Shown: positions 1 to 7,935, counted from the stretch's first letter. The stretch: 64,000 bases of DNA from Streptomyces caeruleatus (GCF_001514235.1 NZ_KQ948930.1:342522-406521); one strand, 5' to 3'. Notes: generated by a model not told the origin, from the letters alone. Program-made: numbers and translations.

Positions 1-1140
1 ATCCTTCGCCTCAGCGATCGTTCCCTGCTTCTCGGCCTTCTCGCTGTCCGCGAGGCCAGGGGCGCCGGCACCCACCACAGCCTTGGCCCTCAGGAGCCGG
101 TCGTTCAGCGCACGAGCCGCCGAGACAGCCGAAGAGGCAGCCGGCACCGTAAGCCCCAGGCCGGGAATGACTACCCCGGCAGCTTCAGGAACCGACGAAC
201 CGGAAGCATCCGGGGCCGGAAGCATGTCGCCGAGCCCCTCCTTGAGGAAGTGCTCGTCGATGTGCCGCACATCCGTCTTGGAGAAGTCCAGGAGGATGGC
301 GGCCAGCCGCCATTCCTTGAGCACTTCAGCCTGGTCACGGTCAACCGACTCCAGCTTCATGTAGAGCCGCTGCAGTTCCTTCAGTCGCTCCTGGGCGCCT
401 TCCCAGTCGACCAGGCGCAGCTTGGAGCCCCCGCCGCTCGCACTGCGTTCGATCAGATCCCGGATCGTGGTCAGGATCCAGCGCTCCTGGTGGTACGTCT
501 TCACCTGAATCCGAAACGCCTTGGCGATCTGATCCGGGGTCCGCCCGAGGGCAGCCTGCTCCTCCATCGCGAGCAGACGGTTGACATACGAGTAGTCGCG
601 GCGGTGATCCTTGCGGAGCTGCAAGGACAGCTCGACGGCGTTGATGTCAGCCCACGTGAACGACTCGGGAAGCACCCCAACCCGCATCGACTGCACGCCA
701 AGTTCCCGCAGGGCGCAAGCCCTCGTGTTCCCGTTGACCAGGATGCCGTGATGGGTGACCAGCCCAGGATCGTTCTGACCGAACTGCTTCAGGCTCTCCT
801 TGAGGGTGTCGAAGTCGATGTCGCGGAGACTGGGGTCAGCCGGCGATGCCTGGAGGAGGAAACGAAGGTAGTCCTGGCTCTCCGCGCTCCACGGATCCTT
901 GTCCAGCCCTTCGTCACGGACGGGGTCGTGACTGCGCTGGGCCCGGATCCGATGTGTGCCGGGGTTGAGGTACAGGCCGCTGAGCGGGAGATCGATGACC
1001 TCGATATGAGCCTGCTGTTCGTTCCAGTCGACCGTCACGGTCTCGCGGGTGCCGCCGGCGTCGCGCACCTCCCGTACCTTCGTCTTGATCCGTTCACTGA
1101 ACTCGTCCGCCCGCGGCGGCGGGGCAAACTCGCGCACCAT
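1..1140 (-). CDS. ParB N-terminal-domain protein (3' end outside window)
   Basis: Open from ATG at 1140 to the window edge (380 codons seen, no stop). A GGAG ribosome site lies just upstream, between this start and the stop of the upstream HNH-type gene (stop codon 1157-1159), so the two are coupled. Residues about 45-160 resemble a ParB/Srx-type nuclease domain; the key motif VNGNTRACALRELG at about 135-148 corresponds to the family's G-x-R box (compare DGQHR/GERR motifs). The later part is helical, then Ala/Pro rich near residue 310-350. ParB-domain proteins of this kind occur in plasmid partition, in IbrB-like pairs and in DNA-modification/defence operons. Pairing with a zinc/HNH-type protein favours a DNA-related role, but the next gene to the left, which would decide it, is not in the window. 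Substrate unknown. Confidence 0.75.
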   Translation of the reverse strand, partial: MVREFAPPPRADEFSERIKTKVREVRDAGGTRETVTVDWNEQQAHIEVIDLPLSGLYLNPGTHRIRAQRSHDPVRDEGLDKDPWSAESQDYLRFLLQASPADPSLRDIDFDTLKESLKQFGQNDPGLVTHHGILVNGNTRACALRELGVQSMRVGVLPESFTWADINAVELSLQLRKDHRRDYSYVNRLLAMEEQAALGRTPDQIAKAFRIQVKTYHQERWILTTIRDLIERSASGGGSKLRLVDWEGAQERLKELQRLYMKLESVDRDQAEVLKEWRLAAILLDFSKTDVRHIDEHFLKEGLGDMLPAPDASGSSVPEAAGVVIPGLGLTVPAASSAVSAARALNDRLLRAKAVVGAGAPGLADSEKAEKQGTIAEAKD

Positions 1141-1156
1141 CGTCGTCTCCGCTCCG

Positions 1157-1864
1157 TCAGTCGTTGTCGTGGTCAAGCTCGGTGTCATCGGCCAGCTCTG
1201 CGGCCACGGCCTTACGCGAGTCCTCAGGGAGGCTCCGGTAGAGGCCCCACGCCTTTTCCAGCTGTCCGAGCGTGCGCTGATCAGCCTCGGTCCAGGCGGC
1301 AAGCGCCTGCCTCTCCATCGGAGAGAGCGCGCGCACCTGGGCCAACACCTGGGCCAGCTCGACAGTCCGCTCGCCGGTCCCCAGGCCGCACCGCTTGCAC
1401 TCCGTCACGGTCTGGAAGTCCGTGGAGCCGTCCGGCAACACCACCTTGCGCCGGGCCACGTTGAGCACCGCCGGGGTGACGGTGTCCTCGTAGAGCTCGC
1501 CGGCGCCGATTCCGCACGCACGGCACATGTAGTTGTCGGCCGCGAGGATCTTGGCCCTCTGCGCCGCGGTAATGCTCGCCTTGTGCTTGGGTGCCTTGGC
1601 CTGCCCGGGCAGCCACACCTCCGTGCCTGCGGCGACGAAGCGCTGCTCCTGCTGGGTCAGCGTCGGATCTTCACGGCTCGTGTCGATCTGCCAGCCGTGA
1701 TCCCGGAGGTCCCGCAACCGCCGGTCGATCTGCGCGACGTCGGGAAAAGCCTCCCGCAGCTCTACCTTCTTGAACGTCCCGCCTACCCCCACTACCTGCA
1801 GAAGCCACAGGGCCGTACGCACCTTGCTTCCCAGGTTCTCGCTCTGCCAAGACGGCAGCGTCAT
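1157..1864 (-). CDS. wHTH + HNH-type zinc-finger protein
   Basis: 235 aa. The start at ATG 1864 is chosen because GGAGG sits 8 nt upstream; an upstream in-frame extension to 2002 lacks such a site. Residues about 10-60 look like a winged helix (LWLLQVVG, then DRRLRDLRDHGWQI). Residues about 110-165 carry two CxxC pairs (YMCRACG and ECKRCG) in the layout of a McrA/HNH zinc module. The segment between them has no histidine where HNH nucleases carry the DH dyad, so either the active site is unusual or the domain binds without cutting. The gene is co-transcribed with, and 16 nt upstream of, the ParB-domain gene, and is divergent from the XRE gene at 2180. Function inferred only: DNA-binding or nuclease component of an accessory operon. 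Confidence 0.7.
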   Translation of the reverse strand: MTLPSWQSENLGSKVRTALWLLQVVGVGGTFKKVELREAFPDVAQIDRRLRDLRDHGWQIDTSREDPTLTQQEQRFVAAGTEVWLPGQAKAPKHKASITAAQRAKILAADNYMCRACGIGAGELYEDTVTPAVLNVARRKVVLPDGSTDFQTVTECKRCGLGTGERTVELAQVLAQVRALSPMERQALAAWTEADQRTLGQLEKAWGLYRSLPEDSRKAVAAELADDTELDHDND

Positions 1865-2179
1865 CTGCTGATCCTCCAGATCCGTGTGACGACGACAAAG
1901 GTGGACGTAAGCCGCCACCAAAAACAAGCCACACCCAAAGCGCACATAAAGCACCCCGTAGATGCAACAAGCCCCCCGCTGCGTGACCTGCGGTGACGCC
2001 ACGAGCGATTGCCTAGGAAAATTCTTGCACTGCCGGTCATCGAGAAGTCAATGACGTAACTCTTGCGACAAAAAGAGCAAGCGAACCTCTCATTCCTTGC
2101 GGCACAATCTGCAACGGCCGCAGCCTGAGCTTGACCGGCCACCGCCGCGCAGGAATCACGGAGAAAGGAAGACTGCGAC
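1865..2179. promoter_or_regulatory. divergent promoter region
   Basis: 315-nt gap between the leftward HNH-type gene and the rightward XRE gene; no coding sequence is convincing here. It is AT-richer than its surroundings around 2015-2100. Short half-sites CTTGC and GCAAG (about 2062-2083) face each other and could bind the XRE protein. The rightward gene has its own strong ribosome site (GGAGAAAGGAAG, about 2158-2169). Promoter boxes are not assigned. Confidence 0.35.
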
Positions 2180-3232
2180 ATGACGCACAGCCAGGCCAGC
2201 CACGCTTGGGCCACGAAGGGCATCAGCAGTGACGTTCCACCGGGGAAGCGGGCCCTGGCCCTGCGAATTCAGCAGCTGTGCCGTCACCTGACAGGGGAAA
2301 GCAGGACAAAGGGGGGCGTTCTGAAGCCAACCCAGGCACAAGCCGCGAAACGTATAGGAATTTCCGAGACGTCACTATCCCGGTTCCTGAGCGGAAATTC
2401 CGTCCCGGCGATGGAGCTGCTGGAGCGGATACACACGTTCGCCCGCAAGGACGCGGGCAGCGCCTTCCCCTCCGAGATCACTCTCACCAACCTGCGGGAC
2501 CTGAGGGAACGAGCGAACGCGGATCACTGCGACAGCTGCGTACACCTGCGCGCTGAGCTGGAGAAACTGAGGGCCGAGATGGGCGAGGAAGGCATCCGAA
2601 CCACAGGCATACCCTCAGTGGACACTCCCGCCGACAGCCCGACTCGGCAGACGCTTGAGAGTGCCGCACGGCGGACACTGACCGAGCAGCTCCGTGCCCT
2701 GGAGGCGCAACGCGACGAACTGGCAGCCCAAAGGGACGAGCTGGAGCAACACCGCGATCACTCTAAGACCGAGATTGACCGGCTCAGGAAGGAAAACACA
2801 CGGCTCGGCATCTTTGCTGCCTCACGGACGGCAAGGCGGGCCGGCCTTGGATTCCATCCGGCACCGACCAGAGCAACTGAACCAGGTCCGCTGCCGGTCC
2901 CCCGGCAAGACGGGTACCGGCAGCGGAGTAGCACTGATGAGCGTGCCGCACGGAACATCGCAAGCAAGGCGGACGCCCTCAGGAAGAGCAGCCGGCAAGG
3001 TGGCACCGTACCCCTCCTGCATCACATGGTGCGCACAGCTAGCCACGGAGAGCTAGCGGCACTCCTGTGCCTGTTGCGTCGCCAGCAGGAGAGGGCGCTC
3101 GCCGAGGACCTGATCCATATCTACGGGCGGGACCAAAGTCATCAGGACGTCGTCCTCGTAGCGGCGGAACTCCATGACCGTGGCGCCCCCGATGACGCCG
3201 GCGCCCTGCTTCGTGCCCGCGCCATGCTGTGA
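2180..3232 (+). CDS. XRE-type HTH regulator with coiled coil
   Basis: 350 aa, ATG preceded by GGAGAAAGGAAG. A helix-turn-helix of the XRE type lies at about residues 51-73 (TQAQAAKRIGISETSLSRFL). It is followed by a CxxC-containing linker (HCDSCVH) and a long heptad-like, Glu/Arg-rich coiled coil at about 105-215 (repeats of ALEAQRDELAAQRDELEQ type). The C-terminal part (270-350) is helical and ends in LLRARAML. No DUF5753 domain is seen, so it differs from the other XRE proteins in this window. Divergent from the HNH/ParB operon, which it may control. Many Streptomyces have such proteins, of unknown target. Confidence 0.8.
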   Translation: MTHSQASHAWATKGISSDVPPGKRALALRIQQLCRHLTGESRTKGGVLKPTQAQAAKRIGISETSLSRFLSGNSVPAMELLERIHTFARKDAGSAFPSEITLTNLRDLRERANADHCDSCVHLRAELEKLRAEMGEEGIRTTGIPSVDTPADSPTRQTLESAARRTLTEQLRALEAQRDELAAQRDELEQHRDHSKTEIDRLRKENTRLGIFAASRTARRAGLGFHPAPTRATEPGPLPVPRQDGYRQRSSTDERAARNIASKADALRKSSRQGGTVPLLHHMVRTASHGELAALLCLLRRQQERALAEDLIHIYGRDQSHQDVVLVAAELHDRGAPDDAGALLRARAML

Positions 3233-3259
3233 TCGGCTCACGCTTGGGGCTTACGGCAC

Positions 3260-3886
3260 TTACGCGGCGACCTCCCCTTCGTAGCGCACTTGAGCCTGAT
3301 CCAGGACGCCATCCGGGTCGCCGCCACAGGCCGCTGTCCAGTGCAGGAGATCGGCGATCAGCGCGACCGCGGCGTCCTCCAGACGCATGCGCGCATACCG
3401 GCCATGAGGCGGAGGCACCACCGCGCTCCCATACCGCTCCAGCGCTTCAGCGGCCCGTTCGATCCTTCGGCACATCCCCATGGAATCGACCGCGACCTCG
3501 CACCACACCGACTTGCCCGCCGCCGTGAGGGCAGTGCCCCAGGCCGCACTGAGCGCCGCGAGCAAGTGAAGGCCGCGTCCGCATTCATCTCCCCAGCTGC
3601 CTGGTGAGGCGGCGGGGAAGGCTTCGCTCCTGTCGTGCATCTCGACCCGCAGTCTCCCGTCGCGCCACTCCAGAACTAGAGTCGCGGCGACTCCTTCACC
3701 GACGTGTTTGATGACGTTGGTAGCCAGCTCCGTGACAAGCAACTCCGCTTCCTCGACTGCGGCAGGGATGCCCCACTGGCTCAGCTGTTTGGCGGCCGCT
3801 CTCCGGAGGAGGCCGACCTCCAGCGGCACCGCTTCAAAAGGCAGAACACAGCGGAGTCGGGGTTCGATGACTTCATGGCCGGACAT
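3260..3886 (-). CDS. Anti-sigma-type ATP-binding protein (HATPase_c)
   Basis: 208 aa. The start at ATG 3886 is set by the strong site GGGAGGAG just upstream; an open frame extends to 4441 but has no ribosome site. GHKL/RsbW-like ATPase fold: N box ELLVTELATNVIKH at about 48-61 and G2 box ECGRGLHLL at about 101-109; the G1 aspartate region is EMHDRSEAF. RsbW relatives bind or phosphorylate anti-anti-sigma factors. About 75 residues follow the ATPase domain, an extension with no recognised motif. Divergent from the XRE/DUF397 pair, a very common Streptomyces three-gene arrangement that recurs at 60.6-62.3 kb. Confidence 0.85.
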   Translation of the reverse strand: MSGHEVIEPRLRCVLPFEAVPLEVGLLRRAAAKQLSQWGIPAAVEEAELLVTELATNVIKHVGEGVAATLVLEWRDGRLRVEMHDRSEAFPAASPGSWGDECGRGLHLLAALSAAWGTALTAAGKSVWCEVAVDSMGMCRRIERAAEALERYGSAVVPPPHGRYARMRLEDAAVALIADLLHWTAACGGDPDGVLDQAQVRYEGEVAA

Positions 3887-4105
3887 GGCCGGCTCCTCCC
3901 TCACGGGCCACGCGCATGCTGCGCCTGCCGTGTCCGCACGGCTGCACGGCGTAGCGATTCCGTCACCGAGCATGACACAGAGAACTCTCACCGTGTAACT
4001 TCTCACGAGAATCCATCGAGTGAATCTGATGGTGGGCCCACCACCGCACTGTCTAGCCTGATGGGGATTTCCGCGCCGCAGCCCGGCGCATGGCGAAGGA
4101 GCCGC
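3887..4105. promoter_or_regulatory. divergent promoter region of ATPase/XRE set
   Basis: 219-nt gap between the ATPase gene (-) and the XRE gene (+). It contains an AT-richer stretch with several TCTCAC/GTGA-type short motifs (about 3978-4030). No defined operator could be assigned by eye. GAAGGAG at 4094-4100 serves the XRE gene. Confidence 0.3.
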
Positions 4106-4951
4106 ATGCCGGAACGGACCACAACCCGCCGCCGCCAACTGGGTGCAATGATGCGCAAGTTGCGTGCCCGCAAAGGGCTGACACTTGAGGAGGCCGGCCA
4201 GCTTGTCGGCGTATCCAAGGCAACGGTCAGCAGGTACGAGACCCAGGCCGGGCCGGTCAAGTGGATCGTTGTCGACGCGCTTTGCCGCGAGTACGGGGCA
4301 ACTGAGGCGGAGCGCACGGCCGTTGTCGGGCTCGCGAAGGATGCCAAGCAGCAAGGCTGGTGGAGCTCCTTCGCCGATTCCATCCCAGAGAGCATGAACC
4401 TGCTCCTGACCCTTGAGGACGACGCCGTTCGCGAGAGTCACTTCTCTTGCGTCTACGTGCCTGGCCTCCTGCAGACCCGGGCATACAGCACGGCGCTGCA
4501 GAAGGCGAACGAAGTCCCCCTGGAGTCAGCGGAGATCGAGCGGCTCGTCGACATCCGTATGAAGCGGCAGGAGATCCTCACCCGCCCGAAACCGCTACAT
4601 CTATGGGCAATCCTTGACGAGTCCGTGATCCGCCGGGTCGTCGGGTCACCCCAGATCATGAAAGAGCAGCTCGATCTACTACTCGAAGCGAACGAGTCCC
4701 CTCACATCACGCTTCAGGTACTGCCCTTCTCCAAGGGAGCGCACGCCGCGGCCCTTGGCAGCTTTGTCATCATCGGCGGCACCGAGCAGGCACTCGACGT
4801 GGTGTATGTCGACTTCCACACCGGCTCCCTCTTCCTGGAGAAGGATGAGGAACTGGAGCGATACAGACTTGCGTTCGAGTACCTCCGGGCACAAGCGTTG
4901 GACATGGAGGCATCCTCCGCTGTGATCCATCGTGCCCGTAAGGAGCTGTAA
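4106..4951 (+). CDS. XRE regulator with DUF5753 (Scr1-like)
   Basis: 281 aa. The start at ATG 4106 is chosen for the GAAGGAG just upstream. HTH at about residues 26-46 (LTLEEAGQLVGVSKATVSRYE). The rest is a DUF5753 ligand/sensor region, recognised by YVPGLLQTRAYSTALQ, the RQEIL helix, the ITLQVLPFSKG strand and the final FLEKDEELERYR motif. The stop codon directly abuts the DUF397 start (4951/4952), so the two are translationally coupled. In Streptomyces such regulator/DUF397 pairs influence development and antibiotic production, sometimes with toxin-antitoxin-like behaviour; the role here is unknown. Confidence 0.9.
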   Translation: MPERTTTRRRQLGAMMRKLRARKGLTLEEAGQLVGVSKATVSRYETQAGPVKWIVVDALCREYGATEAERTAVVGLAKDAKQQGWWSSFADSIPESMNLLLTLEDDAVRESHFSCVYVPGLLQTRAYSTALQKANEVPLESAEIERLVDIRMKRQEILTRPKPLHLWAILDESVIRRVVGSPQIMKEQLDLLLEANESPHITLQVLPFSKGAHAAALGSFVIIGGTEQALDVVYVDFHTGSLFLEKDEELERYRLAFEYLRAQALDMEASSAVIHRARKEL

Positions 4952-5155
4952 ATGTCCCTCGGCCCTCAGCCCACCCACGCCGATGAGGTCTGGTTCAAGT
5001 CGTCGTACAGCGGCGGCAACACGACTGAGTGCGTCGAGGCCGCCTTCGCCCCCTTCGGCGTGCTCGTGCGGGACTCCAAGCGGCCTGCACATCCGCACCT
5101 CGCGGTCTCGGCCAGGGCATGGGCCAGTTTCTTGGCTGCCGTTCACCTGGCCTGA
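4952..5155 (+). CDS. DUF397 small protein
   Basis: 67 aa, starting immediately after the XRE stop, with AAGGAG inside the upstream gene's end. Canonical DUF397 pattern: WFKSSYSGGNTTECVEAA, then VRDSK, then the closing SARAWASFLAAV. These small proteins pair with DUF5753 XRE regulators and are thought to interact with them. Complete and normal in length. Confidence 0.9.
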   Translation: MSLGPQPTHADEVWFKSSYSGGNTTECVEAAFAPFGVLVRDSKRPAHPHLAVSARAWASFLAAVHLA

Positions 5156-5189
5156 TGAGCTTCACACCCGTGCTGATGGCGTACGCAAG

Positions 5190-5321
5190 ATGGGCATGTC
5201 AGCAGCCGATGGCAGCCACCCTCCGCTGTGGTTGGAGACGGGGCCGATCATCGCTGTTGGTCGCGGCGCCTGGCATGCATTCCTGTGTGGCGGTCTGGAG
5301 CACGGACGCTTGACGCAGTGA
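5190..5321 (+). pseudogene. Possible DUF397 C-terminal remnant
   Basis: An in-frame stretch ending in a TGA at 5319-5321 reads TGPIIAVGRGAWHAFLCGG and then ends LEHGRLTQ. This matches the closing pattern of DUF397 proteins (G-P-x-hydrophobic, then W-x-x-F, then G-x-L). The N-terminal W-x-K-S-S-Y block is missing and there is no ribosome site. It lies 34 nt after an intact DUF397 gene, so it may be the tail of a decayed tandem copy. Confidence 0.4.
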
Positions 5322-5401
5322 AGAGGGAGTCTCCACAGCCGCGCTCGTTCCGCTGTAGGACACTCGTGCATAGGACAGCAGACAGCAAGGAGCAGACGAT
5401 C

Positions 5402-5449
5402 GTGAGCGCACAATACGCGGAGACGCCCGGGCCAGCGGCGCTGTCGTGA
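5402..5449 (+). other. 15-codon leader ORF overlapping next gene (or frameshifted 5' end)
   Basis: GTG at 5402 has a good AAGGAG site at 5387-5392. It encodes VSAQYAETPGPAALS and stops at TGA 5447-5449, overlapping the GTG of the next gene (GTGA). Either this is a translational-coupling leader, or it is the true N-terminus of the DUF6247-like protein separated by a one-base deletion; inserting one G near 5446 would join the frames. Confidence 0.45.
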
Positions 5450-5697
5450 AGACCATCGGCGACATTCGAGTAGCTCTTCGGTTCGGACACGGCTTTCCAG
5501 GAGACCTGGAGGCCTTCGAAGCAGATCTCCAGCGTGCACTGGAAGCCTCGTCAGAAACGGACCTAAATGCTGTCGCCACAGTCATCGTCGACTACCGGGG
5601 CAGGATTCGGCTCTACCAGGACCCTGACTTCGACATGGCAGTGCAGGAGGGTATCGACCTCGCGGCACGGCTGAAGCGGGAGGCACAGGGCCGGTGA
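5446..5697 (+). CDS. DUF6247-like small protein (antitoxin candidate)
   Basis: 83 aa from GTG 5446. Helical, acidic and basic mix: DLEAFEADLQRALEASSETDL at about 18-38, then VIVDYRGRIRLYQDPDF and a C-terminal helix IDLAARLKREAQGR. Resembles DUF6247-type Streptomyces proteins by memory of the FEADLxxAL pattern (not searched). It has no ribosome site of its own and relies on the overlapping leader. Its stop overlaps the next start by 4 nt (GTGA at 5694-5697). This tight coupling to a RelE-fold-like partner suggests an antitoxin role, by inference. Confidence 0.6.
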   Translation: MKTIGDIRVALRFGHGFPGDLEAFEADLQRALEASSETDLNAVATVIVDYRGRIRLYQDPDFDMAVQEGIDLAARLKREAQGR

Positions 5698-5981
5698 GTA
5701 GCGTGATCGCAGCCGTCACGGTTCGGGCGGTAGATCGGGCGAAAGCTCGCGGAGCAGAGCAAGCGCTGGAGGCACTCCGGCGGGAACTGGAACAGGTGCC
5801 CAGGCTTGGGGTCCTTCTCGGGCCAGCCCGCCAGGACGGCACCGAAGGCCGTAAGACGAAGATCGAGCCCCGGGGCGGAGTGCCAGGGTTGGCAGTGGCG
5901 TACGTGTATACACCGGCGCCACCGCCTCCCACCGTGGCCATCGTCGCGGTTACACCTGACGACGGTCTTCCCGCTGAGTAG
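5694..5981 (+). CDS. RelE/ParE-like small protein (toxin candidate)
   Basis: 95 aa, GTG overlapping the upstream stop. Helical first half (AVDRAKARGAEQALEALRREL), then basic KTKIEPRG and two predicted strands, GLAVAYVYTP and TVAIVAVTPDD. This alpha-then-beta-hairpin order fits the RelE/ParE/HigB superfamily. No specific catalytic residue can be assigned. The partner gene is directly upstream, in antitoxin-first order. The toxin assignment is structural guesswork; an unrelated small protein is possible. Confidence 0.5.
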   Translation: MSSVIAAVTVRAVDRAKARGAEQALEALRRELEQVPRLGVLLGPARQDGTEGRKTKIEPRGGVPGLAVAYVYTPAPPPPTVAIVAVTPDDGLPAE

Positions 5982-6311
5982 TTCCTCCCCTCGTCACTCA
6001 GCCCCAACGGCCTCCGCGTCAGCGCGACGACACCCGTAGACAACCATTACGCCAGCGCTGTCGCGTGCATGTTCATAATGACGGGGCTTGGGCCAGCCTG
6101 ACGATCATCGGGACGGTGTGGCAGCAGTGGCCGTGTACGGGCGGCTCGTCTGTCGCATGCAGCTCGCTTCGATCCGACCGGCACTTACCCCGCCCGAGAG
6201 ATCATTTATGCCAGATCGGGAATATTCCAGAGCCCCCGTGGACGAGGGACAACGCACTCCGTAGCGTCATCCGGGAGCCGCCCACGCAGGGCGGAACAAG
6301 AAGGGGGTTCC
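5982..6311 (+). promoter_or_regulatory. Intergenic promoter region with GGAATATTCC palindrome
   Basis: 330-nt gap with no convincing gene. A perfect 10-nt palindrome GGAATATTCC lies at 6219-6228, about 85 nt before the next start. A related GGAATAT sequence is part of the inverted repeat at 7857-7874, after the XRE gene of the same cluster, so both may be sites for that regulator. AAGAAGGGGG at about 6298-6307 is the ribosome site of the following gene. Confidence 0.35.
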
Positions 6312-6521
6312 ATGTCGCGCGAGGATCTGACTCGACTCACTGGGACTGTGAACGGGCCCAACTGCGATGACGACGACTGCCCGAACGTCTACCGCACGGC
6401 AACCGGCTCCATCGTGGTCCAGGGGAACGTGTCGGATGCCTTCCGGGCTCCGGAGGGTGAGGCCCTGGTGGAGATCCCTGAGTCGGTGCTCAAGGAGGCA
6501 GTCCGTGCTCTTGGATGGTGA
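6312..6521 (+). CDS. Small hypothetical protein upstream of DUF6879 gene
   Basis: 69 aa with a good purine-rich ribosome site (AAGAAGGGGG). Sequence features: a NCDDDDCPNVYRT cysteine pair at about 17-29, a predicted strand GSIVVQGN, and a C-terminal helix ending ALGW. Small acidic proteins like this regularly sit in front of DUF6879 genes in Streptomyces. The stop overlaps the next gene by 17 nt. Function unknown. Confidence 0.75.
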   Translation: MSREDLTRLTGTVNGPNCDDDDCPNVYRTATGSIVVQGNVSDAFRAPEGEALVEIPESVLKEAVRALGW

Positions 6522-7038
6522 TGAGTGGCGGAGGACGTTCGACGCGTACGAACGTGACGCGTGGCGGTTCGAGGCGCAACCCATCTACACCATGCCCAGG
6601 GAAGCCGAGCACATCGACCGCTTCCTGCGCGGTGAGCAAAAGCCTGCGGATCATAATGCTCGCTGGCATGAGCGGGTTCGCGGATACGTGACCTCAGGCC
6701 GCACCATTGGGCGAGTGCGGATCGTTCGGAAGCCGTTGACGGACTACCAGCGATACCAGTTCGCGTGGGGAATTCCCGGAAACATCGGGGCCGGCGAGGA
6801 CATCCGGATCCTGGACGTCACGCAGGAGGACTACGGACTCCCCCTAACAGGAACCGACTGGTGGATGTTCGACGCGACGCGAATAGTGCACCTGAATTTC
6901 CGATCGGACGGGACGCAGATCAGCCGCGAGATGTTCACGGGTGACATTGCTCCGTACTTGGAGTGGAAGCGCATTGCGCTGGCTCACTCGGTTCCGTTTT
7001 CCGTGTACGTGAAAGAACTAGGTGACCTTCGAACCTGA
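6505..7038 (+). CDS. DUF6879 family protein
   Basis: 177 aa. The start is GTG 6505 because AAGGAGG ends 6 nt upstream, inside the preceding gene. Characteristic sequence: FDAYERDAWRFEAQPIYTMPRE near the N-terminus (in parts), GRTIGRVRIVRKPLTDYQRYQ in the middle, then WWMFDATRIVHLNF. Proteins of this family are usually encoded beside XRE/DUF5753 regulators, as here: its end overlaps the XRE start by 17 nt. Biochemical role unknown. Confidence 0.8.
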   Translation: MLLDGDEWRRTFDAYERDAWRFEAQPIYTMPREAEHIDRFLRGEQKPADHNARWHERVRGYVTSGRTIGRVRIVRKPLTDYQRYQFAWGIPGNIGAGEDIRILDVTQEDYGLPLTGTDWWMFDATRIVHLNFRSDGTQISREMFTGDIAPYLEWKRIALAHSVPFSVYVKELGDLRT

Positions 7039-7852
7039 GCAACTCGGTCAGTCGAGATCCGACCTCGCACAAACACTCCGGGAGTTGCGCAAGCGAGCCG
7101 GTCTCACCGGCGACCGGCTCGCTCGGCGTTGCAACATGTCCCAGAGTCAGATCAGTAAGTTCGAGACCGGCAAGAAGACGCCCAATCTCATCGACGTCGA
7201 ACGTATCCTCCGCGCTCTCAACGCTCCCGCCGATATAGTGGCGGACGTTACGGCTCTCGCACGGATCGCGAACACCGAGTGGCAGGACAAACGCTCGTCC
7301 TGGCGCCGCGGAATGGAGAAGCGGCAGACCGAACTGGCTTCCCTTGAGCAGGAGTCAGCTAACCTGCGCTACTTCCTCCCTTCCATGATGACGGGCCTGC
7401 TGGCCACGCCTGAATACATCCGCGCCAGCCTTTCTCACACTCCAGGCGACCCGTCGAGGACTGTGGCACGCAAGCTAGAGCGCCAGGCTGTTCTCTACGA
7501 CACGTCAAAGGCCTTCACTTTTGTCCTGACGGAGCAGGCGGCTCGGTGGGCGATCGTGCCATCGTCCGCCATGGCGGTGCAGATTGACCGCCTGGTGTCG
7601 CTGTCCCACCTGCCAAACCTTCACATCGGCGTGATTCCAGCGGGAACCGTAATGGCACGTGGCCCGATGAACACGTTCACGGTCTACGACGACCGACTGG
7701 CCACGGTCGAGAACTTCACCGGCCGGATGGTCTTTCGAGACCCCCGCGATGTTTCAGAATATCTCGCCGTGTTCACCTCCTTCGAACAGCATGCTTGCTT
7801 CGGCGACGAGGCGCGAACTCTGTTAAATCAGTGGGCGAACGCCTGCCGGTGA
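7022..7852 (+). CDS. XRE regulator with DUF5753
   Basis: 276 aa from GTG 7022, overlapping the DUF6879 gene. HTH at about residues 28-50 (LTGDRLARRCNMSQSQISKFE). DUF5753 region: FLPSMMTGLLATPEYIRA, KLERQAVLYD, HIGVIPAG and the VYDDRLATVENF strand. Third gene of a coupled operon (69-aa protein, DUF6879, XRE). Probably autoregulatory through palindromic sites on either side of the operon. Confidence 0.9.
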   Translation: MTFEPEQLGQSRSDLAQTLRELRKRAGLTGDRLARRCNMSQSQISKFETGKKTPNLIDVERILRALNAPADIVADVTALARIANTEWQDKRSSWRRGMEKRQTELASLEQESANLRYFLPSMMTGLLATPEYIRASLSHTPGDPSRTVARKLERQAVLYDTSKAFTFVLTEQAARWAIVPSSAMAVQIDRLVSLSHLPNLHIGVIPAGTVMARGPMNTFTVYDDRLATVENFTGRMVFRDPRDVSEYLAVFTSFEQHACFGDEARTLLNQWANACR

Positions 7853-7856
7853 TCTT

Positions 7857-7874
7857 TATTCCGTAACCGGAATA
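7857..7874. promoter_or_regulatory. Inverted repeat TATTCCG/CGGAATA
   Basis: Two perfect 7-nt arms separated by 4 nt, starting 4 nt after the XRE stop. There is no T-run, so an operator for the following small gene (start 7936) is as likely as a terminator. It shares GGAAT with the palindrome at 6219. Confidence 0.35.
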
Positions 7875-7935
7875 TCGCTCGAATCCTCCGGAGTCCTGAT
7901 GAATCATGGACTCGCCATAGAGCCAGGGAGGATTG

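Noticed and set aside
250-1464. 404-codon plus-strand frame at the left edge
   Set aside because: Antisense to the ParB-domain and HNH-type genes, which have motifs and ribosome sites.
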